The notes under the pieces: model-generated
What the model saw: the letters and a program-made list of their open reading frames with translations, nothing else
Database searches by the model: none
Told to the model about the DNA's origin: nothing
Shown here: one piece after another, positions 38,384-47,048 of the stretch
Position numbering within the stretch: the first letter of the stretch is position 1
Layout: every line of letters begins with the position of its first letter
Assembly (NCBI RefSeq): GCF_003585885.1
Contig: NZ_NRHC01000016.1
Location: 1 to 64,000 of the forward strand
Reading direction: 5' to 3'
Length of the DNA: 64,000 nt
From: Psittacicella hinzii
GTDB lineage: Bacteria; Pseudomonadota; Gammaproteobacteria; Enterobacterales; Psittacicellaceae
Program-made: the position numbers and the translations under genes

Positions 38384-39289
38384 CTAATTTAAGTCATCTT
38401 TGTAGTCGCCTTTTACAGGTTCAGAAGTAAAGTTAGCATTATAAAGATTCTCCCCACCCTTACCAGGTATTAAACTAGAGATAAGAGAAGTCTTAGCTTG
38501 ACCTTCAGGGATAAACTTTATTGATACTCCATTGTTGTAACGAAGATCTACATAGCTAACTAGATATCCTTGTGGAACTTTTATTTGCTCTGCAGCTAAT
38601 AAAAAGCGACGGATGCTTGCATTGATATCAATAGAATCAAGATTTAAGAGAATTCCATTGCTTAGTAGAATTTGCCAAGCATCAGAGGAATCAACCCTGA
38701 TCTCTTTGATTTGTAAATTAGAGTTTTCTAAGTCGTCTTTAATTTGATACCAATAATTTAATGCAGTTTGGATGTAATACTCATTGGAAATTAAAATAGG
38801 GATACCCTCTTGAATTTTATCAGTATTTAAATCTAAAGACTGCATTGTGGTATTTTTATTTTCTAACTCAGAGTTAACTTCTTGTTGCTTGGGGCTAAAG
38901 AATAATTTTCCTTTATCAGTAATATAGCCAACTTTTAAACCATCTGTCCAAATAGCATAGGGTTTATACTCAACTAGACGTATATTTACTGTTTGAGGCC
39001 ACACCTTGTTTACTAAAATAAAATCAATCCAAGAGTATTTTTTCAAAGTGTCTACTAAATTTTTTGTATTAAATTTAAAGTATCCTTTGTCCTCATTATC
39101 AGAACTATTTATAGCCTTTAAAATATCCTCTGATTCAGTAAATTGCAAATTATTGTTAATTTGAAATTTATTCATTGGATTGGTAGCAAAGAAAGAGCTA
39201 ACTCGACTACTTTGCGTTACTAAAATACCTAAAGCTAATAAGAGTAAAAGACTTAGATAAAATAGTTTTGATTTTAATAAACTTCTCAT
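38384..39289 (-). CDS. ftsQ: cell division protein FtsQ
   Basis: Bitopic inner-membrane protein that joins FtsB and FtsL in the divisome. The 301 residues have a short cytoplasmic start, one membrane helix (about 9-26), a POTRA domain (about 40-110, ending in VWPQTVNIRLVEYKPYAIW, a typical FtsQ stretch) and a beta domain with LDSIDI…RRFLLAAEQI and VDLRYNNGVSIKF. The placement between ddl and ftsA is standard. Longer than E. coli (276) owing to an insertion around 130-160. Confidence 0.9.
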   Translation of the reverse strand: MRSLLKSKLFYLSLLLLLALGILVTQSSRVSSFFATNPMNKFQINNNLQFTESEDILKAINSSDNEDKGYFKFNTKNLVDTLKKYSWIDFILVNKVWPQTVNIRLVEYKPYAIWTDGLKVGYITDKGKLFFSPKQQEVNSELENKNTTMQSLDLNTDKIQEGIPILISNEYYIQTALNYWYQIKDDLENSNLQIKEIRVDSSDAWQILLSNGILLNLDSIDINASIRRFLLAAEQIKVPQGYLVSYVDLRYNNGVSIKFIPEGQAKTSLISSLIPGKGGENLYNANFTSEPVKGDYKDDLN

Positions 39290-39313
39290 GGTATACCAAA
39301 ATTATTCTATTTC

Positions 39314-40291
39314 TTAACCAAGTTCAACGTCATTAATTGCATTTAGAAGAACATGTAAACAAAGATCTTGATAACTCATTCCGCAGTGTTTAGCTGCCAT
39401 AGGGAAAAGACTATACTCTGTCATTCCTGGATTAGTATTAACTTCTAAAGCATAGAACTCACCTTTGTCATTACTTAAAATATCAACACGACACCAGCTA
39501 TTAATACCAATAGTTTTAGCAGCTTGCTCTGCAAGAGCAAGAATTTGTTTAGTTTGTTCTGCAGTTAAGTTTGCAGGACACTCATAACGAGTAGAATGGT
39601 CAATATACTTAGATTGATAATCGTAGAATTCGTATTTTGAATCAATAATAATTTGAATAGCAGCTAAAGCTTTACCATTTAATACAGGTACAGAATATTC
39701 ACCGCCATTAATATATTGTTCAATAATAACATCTTTATCAATTTTTGCAGCAACTTCTAACGCTTTGTATAGGCTATCACGATCCTTAACTTTGCTAATA
39801 CCAATTGAAGAACCTTCAAGATTCGGTTTGACAAAGAGAGGTAGACCTAATTCTGCAATAATATGATCAATATCTAATGTTTCTCTTGAATCTAAAATTT
39901 CGTGAGATTTTAGAGAGATAGATTTTGGTGTTGAAACGTTGCTTTGTAACCAGATCTTTTTGGTAAAAAGTTTATTTAAAGTTAAAGCTGATTGTAAGAC
40001 ACGACAACCAGTATATTTGATTCCTAAAACATCTAAGAACCCTTGAATTTGTCCGTCTTCACCAAATCTACCATGTAAAGTATTGAAAACTAAGTTAACA
40101 CCTAGCTCTTTTAATTTACTTAAATCTTCATTTTTAGGATCAAATAAGATAACATCTAAATTTAGAGAGCTAGACTTTAAAGCATCATAAATGCACTTAC
40201 CAGAGTTTAAAGAAACTTCTCTTTCATTTGAAGTGCCACCACATAGAACGGCAATTTTATAATTTTTTAAATCTTCCAGAGTATATTGCAT
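39314..40291 (-). CDS. ddl: D-alanine-D-alanine ligase
   Basis: ATP-grasp enzyme making the D-Ala-D-Ala dipeptide for MurF. From the ATG at 40291 (MQYTLEDL…) it has 325 residues. An in-frame TTG at 40315, inside murC, is possible but less likely. Motifs are KIAVLCGGTSNEREVSLNSG (first domain), HGRFGEDGQIQGFLD, KPNLEGSSIG and EVNTNPGMTEYSLFP at the active site. It starts just after the murC stop, as in other dcw clusters. Confidence 0.93.
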   Translation of the reverse strand: MQYTLEDLKNYKIAVLCGGTSNEREVSLNSGKCIYDALKSSSLNLDVILFDPKNEDLSKLKELGVNLVFNTLHGRFGEDGQIQGFLDVLGIKYTGCRVLQSALTLNKLFTKKIWLQSNVSTPKSISLKSHEILDSRETLDIDHIIAELGLPLFVKPNLEGSSIGISKVKDRDSLYKALEVAAKIDKDVIIEQYINGGEYSVPVLNGKALAAIQIIIDSKYEFYDYQSKYIDHSTRYECPANLTAEQTKQILALAEQAAKTIGINSWCRVDILSNDKGEFYALEVNTNPGMTEYSLFPMAAKHCGMSYQDLCLHVLLNAINDVELG

Positions 40292-40296
40292 AATAA

Positions 40297-41739
40297 TTAA
40301 CCCAATTTTTTCCAACCTGAATTAGCTAAAGCTGTATGTACTTTACGAGAAACAGATCCAGCTCCTTGTGAGAAAACTACATCATTATCATGAAGTAGAA
40401 GATTTAAAGTTTGGGTTAAATCATTGTTACCTATAGCAATACAATCTTTCCCAAGTTTACGAATTTCATGTGATAAGCTTTGAGAATCAGCACCAACTAT
40501 TGGTTCTTCGCCTGCCGGATACACATCTAAAAGGATTATTTGATCCGCTTTACTTAAAGCTAAAACAAAATCATCAAATAAATTAATCGTACGAGAATAT
40601 CTATGCGGCTCAAAAAGCATAACTAAACGACGATCAGGGAAGTTTTCTCTTGCAGTCGCAATAGTTGCTTCTAACTCTGTAGGGTGATGTCCATAGTCAT
40701 CAATAAATAACGCTTTGCGCTTCTCGTCAATTTGGTATTCACCAATTTTATCAAAACGTCTACCAGCACCGGTAAAAGCTTTTAAGCCGTCTTTGATTTT
40801 TTCTAAAGGTAAGCCTTCGTGTAAAGCAACAACTAAAGCTGCAGTTGCATTAGAAGCATTGTGTTTTCCTGAAACAGAGAGTTCTAGATCTAGAACTTCT
40901 TGCTCAGGGGTCAGTACTGAGAACTTACATTTAAATACACCTGGAGTATAAGAGATAATGCGATAATCAGCCCCCTCATGGTATCCGTAAGTTATAGTTT
41001 TACGGCTAATACGAGGGATAATATCTCTAATAACAGGAGAGTCATAACAAACTACGGCTGTGCCATAAAATGGAATGTTGTGTAAGAAGTTAATGTAAGT
41101 ATCGACCATACGGTTAAAGTCACCATTGTAAGTTTCCATATGATCTTTTTCAATATTTAGAATAACTGATACAAAAGGAGTTAAATGTAAAAAGGAAGCG
41201 TCAGATTCATCTGCTTCGGCAATTAAGTATTCCCCTTTACCTAAGTGAGCATTACTTCCTGCGCTTTTTACAATTCCACCATTGATAAATGTAGGGTCTA
41301 CACCTGCATGGGTGAAAACTGTAGCTAACATTGCAGTTGTTGTAGTTTTACCATGAGTACCAGCCACAGTAATACCATGTCTAAATCTCATGATTTCAGC
41401 AAGCATTTGCGCACGACGAATAATTGGTATACCTTTACGGCGAGCCGCAATTATTTCAGGGTTAGACTCTTTAATTGCAGAAGAGACTACAATAAAAGCA
41501 GCCTGTTCTACATTCTCTTCTTTGTGCTCTGGGTAGATAATAATCCCCATTGCTTTAAGATTATCAATAGTAGGTCCTTTACCTATATCAGAACCTGAAA
41601 CTTGGTAGCCAAGATTATTTAATACTTGGGCAATACCAGACATACCTACGCCACCAATACCAATAAAGTGGATATACCCATCGATTTTCATACGTTTTCT
41701 TTGGGTAGTAGCGTTTTGATTAATAAATTGGTTATTCAT
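40297..41739 (-). CDS. murC: UDP-N-acetylmuramate-L-alanine ligase
   Basis: First amino-acid-adding Mur ligase. The 480 residues contain the dinucleotide-type start [15 protein letters not shown] (about 22-36), P-loop [13 protein letters not shown] (about 126-138), [10 protein letters not shown] and the C-terminal DDYGHHPTE. An alternative ATG at 41691 gives a shorter N-terminus. Ordinary in length and motifs, unlike several neighbours. Confidence 0.95.
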   Translation of the reverse strand: MNNQFINQNATTQRKRMKIDGYIHFIGIGGVGMSGIAQVLNNLGYQVSGSDIGKGPTIDNLKAMGIIIYPEHKEENVEQAAFIVVSSAIKESNPEIIAARRKGIPIIRRAQMLAEIMRFRHGITVAGTHGKTTTTAMLATVFTHAGVDPTFINGGIVKSAGSNAHLGKGEYLIAEADESDASFLHLTPFVSVILNIEKDHMETYNGDFNRMVDTYINFLHNIPFYGTAVVCYDSPVIRDIIPRISRKTITYGYHEGADYRIISYTPGVFKCKFSVLTPEQEVLDLELSVSGKHNASNATAALVVALHEGLPLEKIKDGLKAFTGAGRRFDKIGEYQIDEKRKALFIDDYGHHPTELEATIATARENFPDRRLVMLFEPHRYSRTINLFDDFVLALSKADQIILLDVYPAGEEPIVGADSQSLSHEIRKLGKDCIAIGNNDLTQTLNLLLHDNDVVFSQGAGSVSRKVHTALANSGWKKLG

Positions 41740-41747
41740 ATAGCTGA

Positions 41748-42995
41748 TTAAAAATAAGTTTTTATGAATGCAGTAATTTTATCTGTAGCTTGTGGAGTTG
41801 CTAAAGTAGTTTGTTTTTTAGCCATTAGGTAAAGCTTGTTGTAATTTAAGGTTAACAGATTTTCTACAAGTGTTTGCGAGTTAAAATCTTTATTTAAAAT
41901 TACACGAGCAGCCTGTTGGTCGACTAGGTATTTAGCATTAAGAAGTTGTTGTTGGTCTTTATGATGAGCTAAAGGGACAAAGATAACTGGACGATTACAG
42001 CTAGCAATCTCAAATACAGTCATAGAACCAGAACGACAAATGATTAGATCACTAGCTAAGTATCTTTCTATCATATTGTCAATAAATTCAATTGGTGTAA
42101 AACTACTTGCAACTTTGTCTAGTTCTAAGTTTTTTGCTAATTGTTCTACATTAGCTAAGTTATTTTTACCAACCTGCTGTACAAGATCTACATAAATATC
42201 TTTTTCAGCTAGGAGTTTAACAGCTGGAGCAAGGTTTTCATTAAGGATACGAGCACCTATTGATCCACCAACTGCAAAGATATTAAGTTTTTGTTTTTGA
42301 AAGCTTAAATGATCAAAGTCTTTTTGTTCATTGCTATCTAAAAGACTATATAACTTAGAAAAGTTTTCTTCGTTATATTCTAGATCTTGGGTAAATTCTT
42401 TATCTAAATTAGCTAAATAGTTTTTAAGTTCAATGAACTCATTTTTAGCTTTTTCTAAAAGAGGGCGAAGGTTATCTTCGCTATTTACCTTTTGGAAGTC
42501 TTCTCTTAGAGGTTGACCAACAATATATTCTGGTTTTTTAGCTTGTGGTAATGGGTAGGCAAATAGTGTTAAATTTGCAAATTTCATTAAAATTTTATTA
42601 GTTAGACCTATTACTCCATTGTTCTCTAAAACAATTAGAGGAATGCCTAATAATTTTGCTGCAATCCCAACTGGACCGCACACATATCCTCCAAAACTTA
42701 CCACTACGTTTGGACGGATCTCTTTAAGGATTTTTATAGAATCTTTTACTGCTTTGAGTGAAGTAAATGGTGCTTTTAACCAAGCTTTTAATCCACGCGA
42801 TACTATACCTTCAATTTTGATAGTATGAAGAGGGTAGCCATATTTTGGCACTATATCATTTTCCATGCGATCGGAAGTTCCAACCCATGAAATGTCAACG
42901 TTTTCAGCAGATAATTTTTGGGCAACAGCAAGAGCTGGGAAGATATGCCCTCCTGTACCCCCAGCAACTATAAGAACTTTTTTCTTTGTTGTCAT
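41748..42995 (-). CDS. murG: lipid II synthase MurG with a linker insertion
   Basis: Adds GlcNAc to lipid I on the inner face of the membrane. The 415 residues (E. coli 355) include [14 protein letters not shown] (12-25), [20 protein letters not shown] (usually HEQN), [11 protein letters not shown] (243-253) and [12 protein letters not shown] at the sugar-nucleotide site. The extra length is an insertion of about 65 charged, helical residues (about 170-235) exactly between the two Rossmann domains, where E. coli has a short linker. It follows a terminator-like hairpin. Confidence 0.93.
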   Translation of the reverse strand: MTTKKKVLIVAGGTGGHIFPALAVAQKLSAENVDISWVGTSDRMENDIVPKYGYPLHTIKIEGIVSRGLKAWLKAPFTSLKAVKDSIKILKEIRPNVVVSFGGYVCGPVGIAAKLLGIPLIVLENNGVIGLTNKILMKFANLTLFAYPLPQAKKPEYIVGQPLREDFQKVNSEDNLRPLLEKAKNEFIELKNYLANLDKEFTQDLEYNEENFSKLYSLLDSNEQKDFDHLSFQKQKLNIFAVGGSIGARILNENLAPAVKLLAEKDIYVDLVQQVGKNNLANVEQLAKNLELDKVASSFTPIEFIDNMIERYLASDLIICRSGSMTVFEIASCNRPVIFVPLAHHKDQQQLLNAKYLVDQQAARVILNKDFNSQTLVENLLTLNYNKLYLMAKKQTTLATPQATDKITAFIKTYF

Positions 42996-43100
42996 AGTCT
43001 AAAAAATAGATTTTGATGAATTTATTTACAGGTCTATAGTATATTACAAATTTGCAGTTCTTTCTGTACTTATCGGAATAAATGGCTTAAATAATTCATA

Positions 43101-43136
43101 AAAAGTAAACCATGACTAAAGTCATGGTTTACTTTT
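43101..43136 (-). terminator. terminator overlapping the murD-ftsW stop codon
   Basis: 16-bp perfect stem AAAAGTAAACCATGAC (43101-43116) / GTCATGGTTTACTTTT (43121-43136) with loop TAAA. The fusion gene's TGA (43122-43124) and last codons lie in the right-hand arm. It separates murD-ftsW from murG. Confidence 0.85.
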
Positions 43137-45890
43137 ACGTGCTTTTTTAAGGTGCTTGAATTTTTTATCTTTAGAGAATTTTTCCGCGAGGAAATTGAAA
43201 AAGCTTAAGACTATATCTTGAGAACGTCCCTCTTTAAAGGTATGTCCATTCGCGATAAGTCGGTTTTCATAGTCAACACGCATGGTTATACCTAAAGCGG
43301 TAAAAGTCACTAGGTATGACGATCCACCGTAAGATATTAATGGGTGGGTACTACCATCTGTTGGTAGAAAAGCTACGGTCATGCCTAAGTTATATAACGA
43401 TTGATATGCTAACCACAGTACAAAGGTAAAAACTAAAATAGCTTGGAAAGGTCTTTTATAGATAAAGAATGTTTGATGAGAAATTTTGAACATTCTTAAG
43501 AAAAGTAAGATTTCAAGCGTAACTAAAATAATTATACCTATGTAACCAAATTCTTCTCCAAAGATTGCTAATATGTAGTCCGTATTTGCTTCTGTTAGAT
43601 ACCCAGATTTAAAAATAGAATTTCCAAGTCCAACTCCCCAAAATCCTCCATGAGAGAATGCAGAGATAGAGTTAATAACTTGATATGATTTTCCATAAGG
43701 ATCTGAATAAGGATCTAAGAAACCTGTAATACGATTCATTAAGTAGGCTTTATTAGTAACGAAGATTACTAATAAAATTACCATTACTATAATAAATGGA
43801 GCTGCTCGGTAAGTTAGGGTCTTTAAGTTAGGGGTAATGTAAATTATAGTAATTGTACTAATAACACCTAACATTAAAGTCGAACCAAAGTCAGGTTGAA
43901 GTAAAAGCAAAATAGACATTATTGCTAAAAAGCAAGTAAAGCCTAGCATATCTATGAGCTTAAAATTCCTATCTTGCGAAATTGCAACTAAATAGTGAGA
44001 TAAGTAGATAAATGTACAAAGTTTTGCTAATTCCACAGGCTGGAACGTAAAACCCATGATACTTATCCATCGTTGAGCACCATTAAGGGAATGCCCAAAA
44101 GTGTGTACAAAGAGGAGTGCTCCAATTGTCCCTATAGACATAAGCGGTAGTAAAGTTCGCCATAATGACGAGTTTATACACAAGGAGGTCAAGAAGGCAC
44201 CAACCCCAATAACCATTAGTAAGGCTTGCTTAGGATTAAATATAGCACCAGTTTGCTTTACTGTCATATAAGTAGAAGCTGAGAATACCGTAATAATACC
44301 TAAGCCAAAGATAGAGAATATTAAAGCTAAAAGATAGCCATCATAAAGCTTAATATCATATGGCTCTTTATGATTTTTTTCACCTAGATAGATTAATTTA
44401 TGAATAAATGATTGGGCAGTATTTAGAGTTTTAACTCCAATACGCTTAAATCTACTAGGTTTTTGATACTTTTTTGCAATTTCAGTAAAAACCTGCCCTC
44501 TGTGTTCGTAGTTTTTAAATTGATCTAGACTAGCACAACCTGGACTTAAAAGTACAACATCGTTACTTTTAAGTTGAGGAGCAATATGGTTCATTACTTG
44601 CTCTAAAGTACCCTCTTTAAAAACTTGTGCGTTAGAAGCGCATTTTGCAACTTCTTCAGCATCACGTCCATAGCAAAGTACTTCAATATTTTTAATTTTA
44701 GCTACAGCTGGAGCCAGCTCACTAAAATCTTGTTTTTTCCCTTCTCCACCCATGAGAAGATAAAGCTTACCATTTTCATGCAGATCAATAGATCTTAGTG
44801 CAGACTCAACTGAACCTATGTTAGTTGCTTTACTGTCATTAATAAAGCGTACTCCATTGTTAGCTGTGTGCACAAGTTCAAATCTATGTGGTAATCCTTT
44901 AAAACTTTTTGCAGCTTCAAAGATTAATTTATCTTGTTGCTCTGAATGACCTTGTAAGGTTAAACGTACTAAAGCTATAGCAGCTAGGATATTCTCATAA
45001 TTATGTAATCCCTGTAATTGGAAATCTTTAACAGGAATTGAAACATATGATATCGAACTAGCATTACCGTAAAGAGCAGGAATGTTTAATGTTTTCTTTT
45101 TAGGATCATAAAAATATGAAGCTGGGTTATTTACTGGATCAGAAGTAAATGCGGTCATGTGTTTTTTAGCATTTTCATTTCCAGGCCATGTATTCTGGTC
45201 TATTTTGTTATATAGCAGACTTTGACTTAAGTCGTATATGTGGTGCTTAGCTTCAGAATACTCTTTAAAGCTTTCATATCTATCTAAGTGATCCGGTGTT
45301 ATATTTAAAATAGTACCGACACGAAGCTTTAAGTTTTTCGTGGTTTCTAGTTGGTAGCTCGAAAGTTCTAAAACATAGTAGTTAAATGTTTCACTTAAAG
45401 TAGACATGATAGGAATGCCTACATTACCAGCCATTGCAACATTGTAACCTAAGTGTTTTAAAATATGAGTAGTAAGCTCTGTAACGGTAGTTTTACCGTT
45501 AGATCCTGTAATCCCAATAACAGGGGCATTACGAAAGATTGGATCTTTTGACTCATTTTTTACACGTGCAAATAGCTCAATATCACCAATTACTTTAACT
45601 CCTTTTTCTAAGGCTAGAGTAAATGCTTGATGATTTTTTGGAATACCTGGAGAAACAATTAAAAAGTTCTGCTGCGCTAGTATTTCAGGAGTGTTTAATG
45701 GATATAAACTAACACTACTGTTAATTGATTGTAAAATAGATATTAATTCAAAATCAGGTTTGTCATCAAATAATGTAATTTGATATTGATTGTGATCTTG
45801 ATTAGTAAGTAGAAACTTAGCTGTTTCAAAACCTGATTTTTTTACCCCAACAATACCTATATTAATTTTACGTGATATTTGTAAGGACAT
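43122..45890 (-). CDS. murD-ftsW: MurD-FtsW fusion: UDP-MurNAc-Ala-Glu ligase joined to septal SEDS glycosyltransferase
   Basis: One uninterrupted 922-residue frame. Residues 1-476 are a full MurD: GITGSNGKTT (126-135), ELSSYQLETT, PDHLDRY, RFINDSKATN (348-357), LLMGGEGKKQDF, LLSPGCASLDQF. Residues 477-516 form a basic linker. Residues 517-880 are FtsW: GLGIITVFSAS, GAQRWI…QPVELAKL (605-624), LLLLQPDFGS (661-670), TEANTDYILAIFGEEFG (766-782, with the conserved acidic residues) and PLISYGGSS (850-858). The order equals separate murD and ftsW in dcw. Both FtsW's N-terminus and MurD are cytoplasmic, so topology allows the fusion. No second start or stop separates them. Confidence 0.95.
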   Translation of the reverse strand: MSLQISRKINIGIVGVKKSGFETAKFLLTNQDHNQYQITLFDDKPDFELISILQSINSSVSLYPLNTPEILAQQNFLIVSPGIPKNHQAFTLALEKGVKVIGDIELFARVKNESKDPIFRNAPVIGITGSNGKTTVTELTTHILKHLGYNVAMAGNVGIPIMSTLSETFNYYVLELSSYQLETTKNLKLRVGTILNITPDHLDRYESFKEYSEAKHHIYDLSQSLLYNKIDQNTWPGNENAKKHMTAFTSDPVNNPASYFYDPKKKTLNIPALYGNASSISYVSIPVKDFQLQGLHNYENILAAIALVRLTLQGHSEQQDKLIFEAAKSFKGLPHRFELVHTANNGVRFINDSKATNIGSVESALRSIDLHENGKLYLLMGGEGKKQDFSELAPAVAKIKNIEVLCYGRDAEEVAKCASNAQVFKEGTLEQVMNHIAPQLKSNDVVLLSPGCASLDQFKNYEHRGQVFTEIAKKYQKPSRFKRIGVKTLNTAQSFIHKLIYLGEKNHKEPYDIKLYDGYLLALIFSIFGLGIITVFSASTYMTVKQTGAIFNPKQALLMVIGVGAFLTSLCINSSLWRTLLPLMSIGTIGALLFVHTFGHSLNGAQRWISIMGFTFQPVELAKLCTFIYLSHYLVAISQDRNFKLIDMLGFTCFLAIMSILLLLQPDFGSTLMLGVISTITIIYITPNLKTLTYRAAPFIIVMVILLVIFVTNKAYLMNRITGFLDPYSDPYGKSYQVINSISAFSHGGFWGVGLGNSIFKSGYLTEANTDYILAIFGEEFGYIGIIILVTLEILLFLRMFKISHQTFFIYKRPFQAILVFTFVLWLAYQSLYNLGMTVAFLPTDGSTHPLISYGGSSYLVTFTALGITMRVDYENRLIANGHTFKEGRSQDIVLSFFNFLAEKFSKDKKFKHLKKARKSKP

Positions 45891-45920
45891 AAGGATACGG
45901 TTGAAAAAGTAGAGACATAA

Positions 45921-45954
45921 ATAAAAGACTAAATAAAATTATTTAGTCTTTTAT
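45921..45954 (-). terminator. terminator-like hairpin between mraY and murD-ftsW
   Basis: ATAAAAGACTAAATA / TATTTAGTCTTTTAT around a short AAAT loop. AT-rich, but long, and followed on the minus strand by U-rich sequence. Confidence 0.65.
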
Positions 45955-45972
45955 ATTATACGTCAAATTTAA

Positions 45973-47037
45973 TTAAATGATCTTAAAACCAGAGAAGTAG
46001 ATAACTAAACTAGTTAGCAGTAGTAAGAATGCGGCTACCCAGAAACGAGCAATTACTTTTGTTTCAGCATAACCTTTTTTCTCATAATGGTGGTGTAAAG
46101 GTGCCATTAAGAAGACACGTCTACCCTCGCCATATTTGCGTTTAGTATATTTAAACCATAGCATTTGAATTGCTGAAGATAAACATTCAACCACAAAAAC
46201 TCCTCCCATAATTACGAGAAGAATCTCTTGGCGTACTAAAACTGCTAAGAAACCTAATAAGCCACCTAAAGCTAAAGAACCAACATCACCCATAAAAATT
46301 TGAGCTGGGTAACAGTTGAATACGAAAAAGCCTATACAAGCACCAGCAAGAGCTGAGCATAGAACAGTTAAGCTCAACGTATCAAAGCTTTCTTGTAGCA
46401 TAAAAGAGTCGATAAGTCCTAGTTGTAAAGAGATTAGCCCAAAACCTACAGCACAAAATAGTGTAGGGATAATAGCTAGCCCATCTAAACCATCAGTTAA
46501 ATTAACTGCGTTTGAAGCTCCTACTACAGTGAAGTAAGCTAGTGGAATAAATAAGAAGCCAATATACGGTTGCCAACTAAATAGTGGAATATTTAGAATG
46601 TAGTTTATTTCTCTATCGGTACCAAAGTACAGAATAAAAATAGGAATTAAGGATACTAAAGATAAGGCTAAGTATTTTTGTTTTGCACTAAGACCATCTG
46701 AGTTTTTACGTTTGATTTTTAAGTAATCATCAACAAAACCTACAGCTCCAAACCCAATAAACACAAATAGTGATAACCATAAATTTAGAGAGTTTAAAGG
46801 GGCAAAAAGTAGTACCGAAACAACTACCGCTAAGATGATCATAACTCCACCCATAGTTGGAGTTCCTTGTTTTTTCAAGTGAGTTTCAGGACCATCTAAA
46901 CGAATACTTTGACCATATTTAAGCTTGTGTAAAGCTTTAATTAAATAAGGACCTGCAATTAAGCAGATTAGAAAAGAAACGATAAAAGCTCCAAGCATGC
47001 ATAGGAGGAGCATATTAATCAAATTAATGTCAAACAT
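45973..47037 (-). CDS. mraY: phospho-N-acetylmuramoyl-pentapeptide transferase
   Basis: Makes lipid I at the inner membrane. The 354 residues have ten membrane segments. Motifs are KKQGTPTMGG (about 51-60), GFVDDYLK with the catalytic Asp pair, NLTDGLDGLA, FNCYPAQIFMGDVGSLALGG and APLHHHYEKKG at the C-terminus. Family length and order are normal (E. coli 360). Confidence 0.96.
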   Translation of the reverse strand: MFDINLINMLLLCMLGAFIVSFLICLIAGPYLIKALHKLKYGQSIRLDGPETHLKKQGTPTMGGVMIILAVVVSVLLFAPLNSLNLWLSLFVFIGFGAVGFVDDYLKIKRKNSDGLSAKQKYLALSLVSLIPIFILYFGTDREINYILNIPLFSWQPYIGFLFIPLAYFTVVGASNAVNLTDGLDGLAIIPTLFCAVGFGLISLQLGLIDSFMLQESFDTLSLTVLCSALAGACIGFFVFNCYPAQIFMGDVGSLALGGLLGFLAVLVRQEILLVIMGGVFVVECLSSAIQMLWFKYTKRKYGEGRRVFLMAPLHHHYEKKGYAETKVIARFWVAAFLLLLTSLVIYFSGFKII

Positions 47038-47048
47038 AATTTTTTATA

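Noticed and set aside
40291-40315. TTG start at 40315 for ddl
   Set aside because: It lies inside murC, adds residues unlike the family, and the ATG at 40291 gives the usual N-terminus.
43122-45890. The MurD-FtsW frame as two genes with an overlooked internal start
   Set aside because: The frame runs through without a stop. An internal start for FtsW would leave MurD without a stop codon, so a single polypeptide is the simplest reading.
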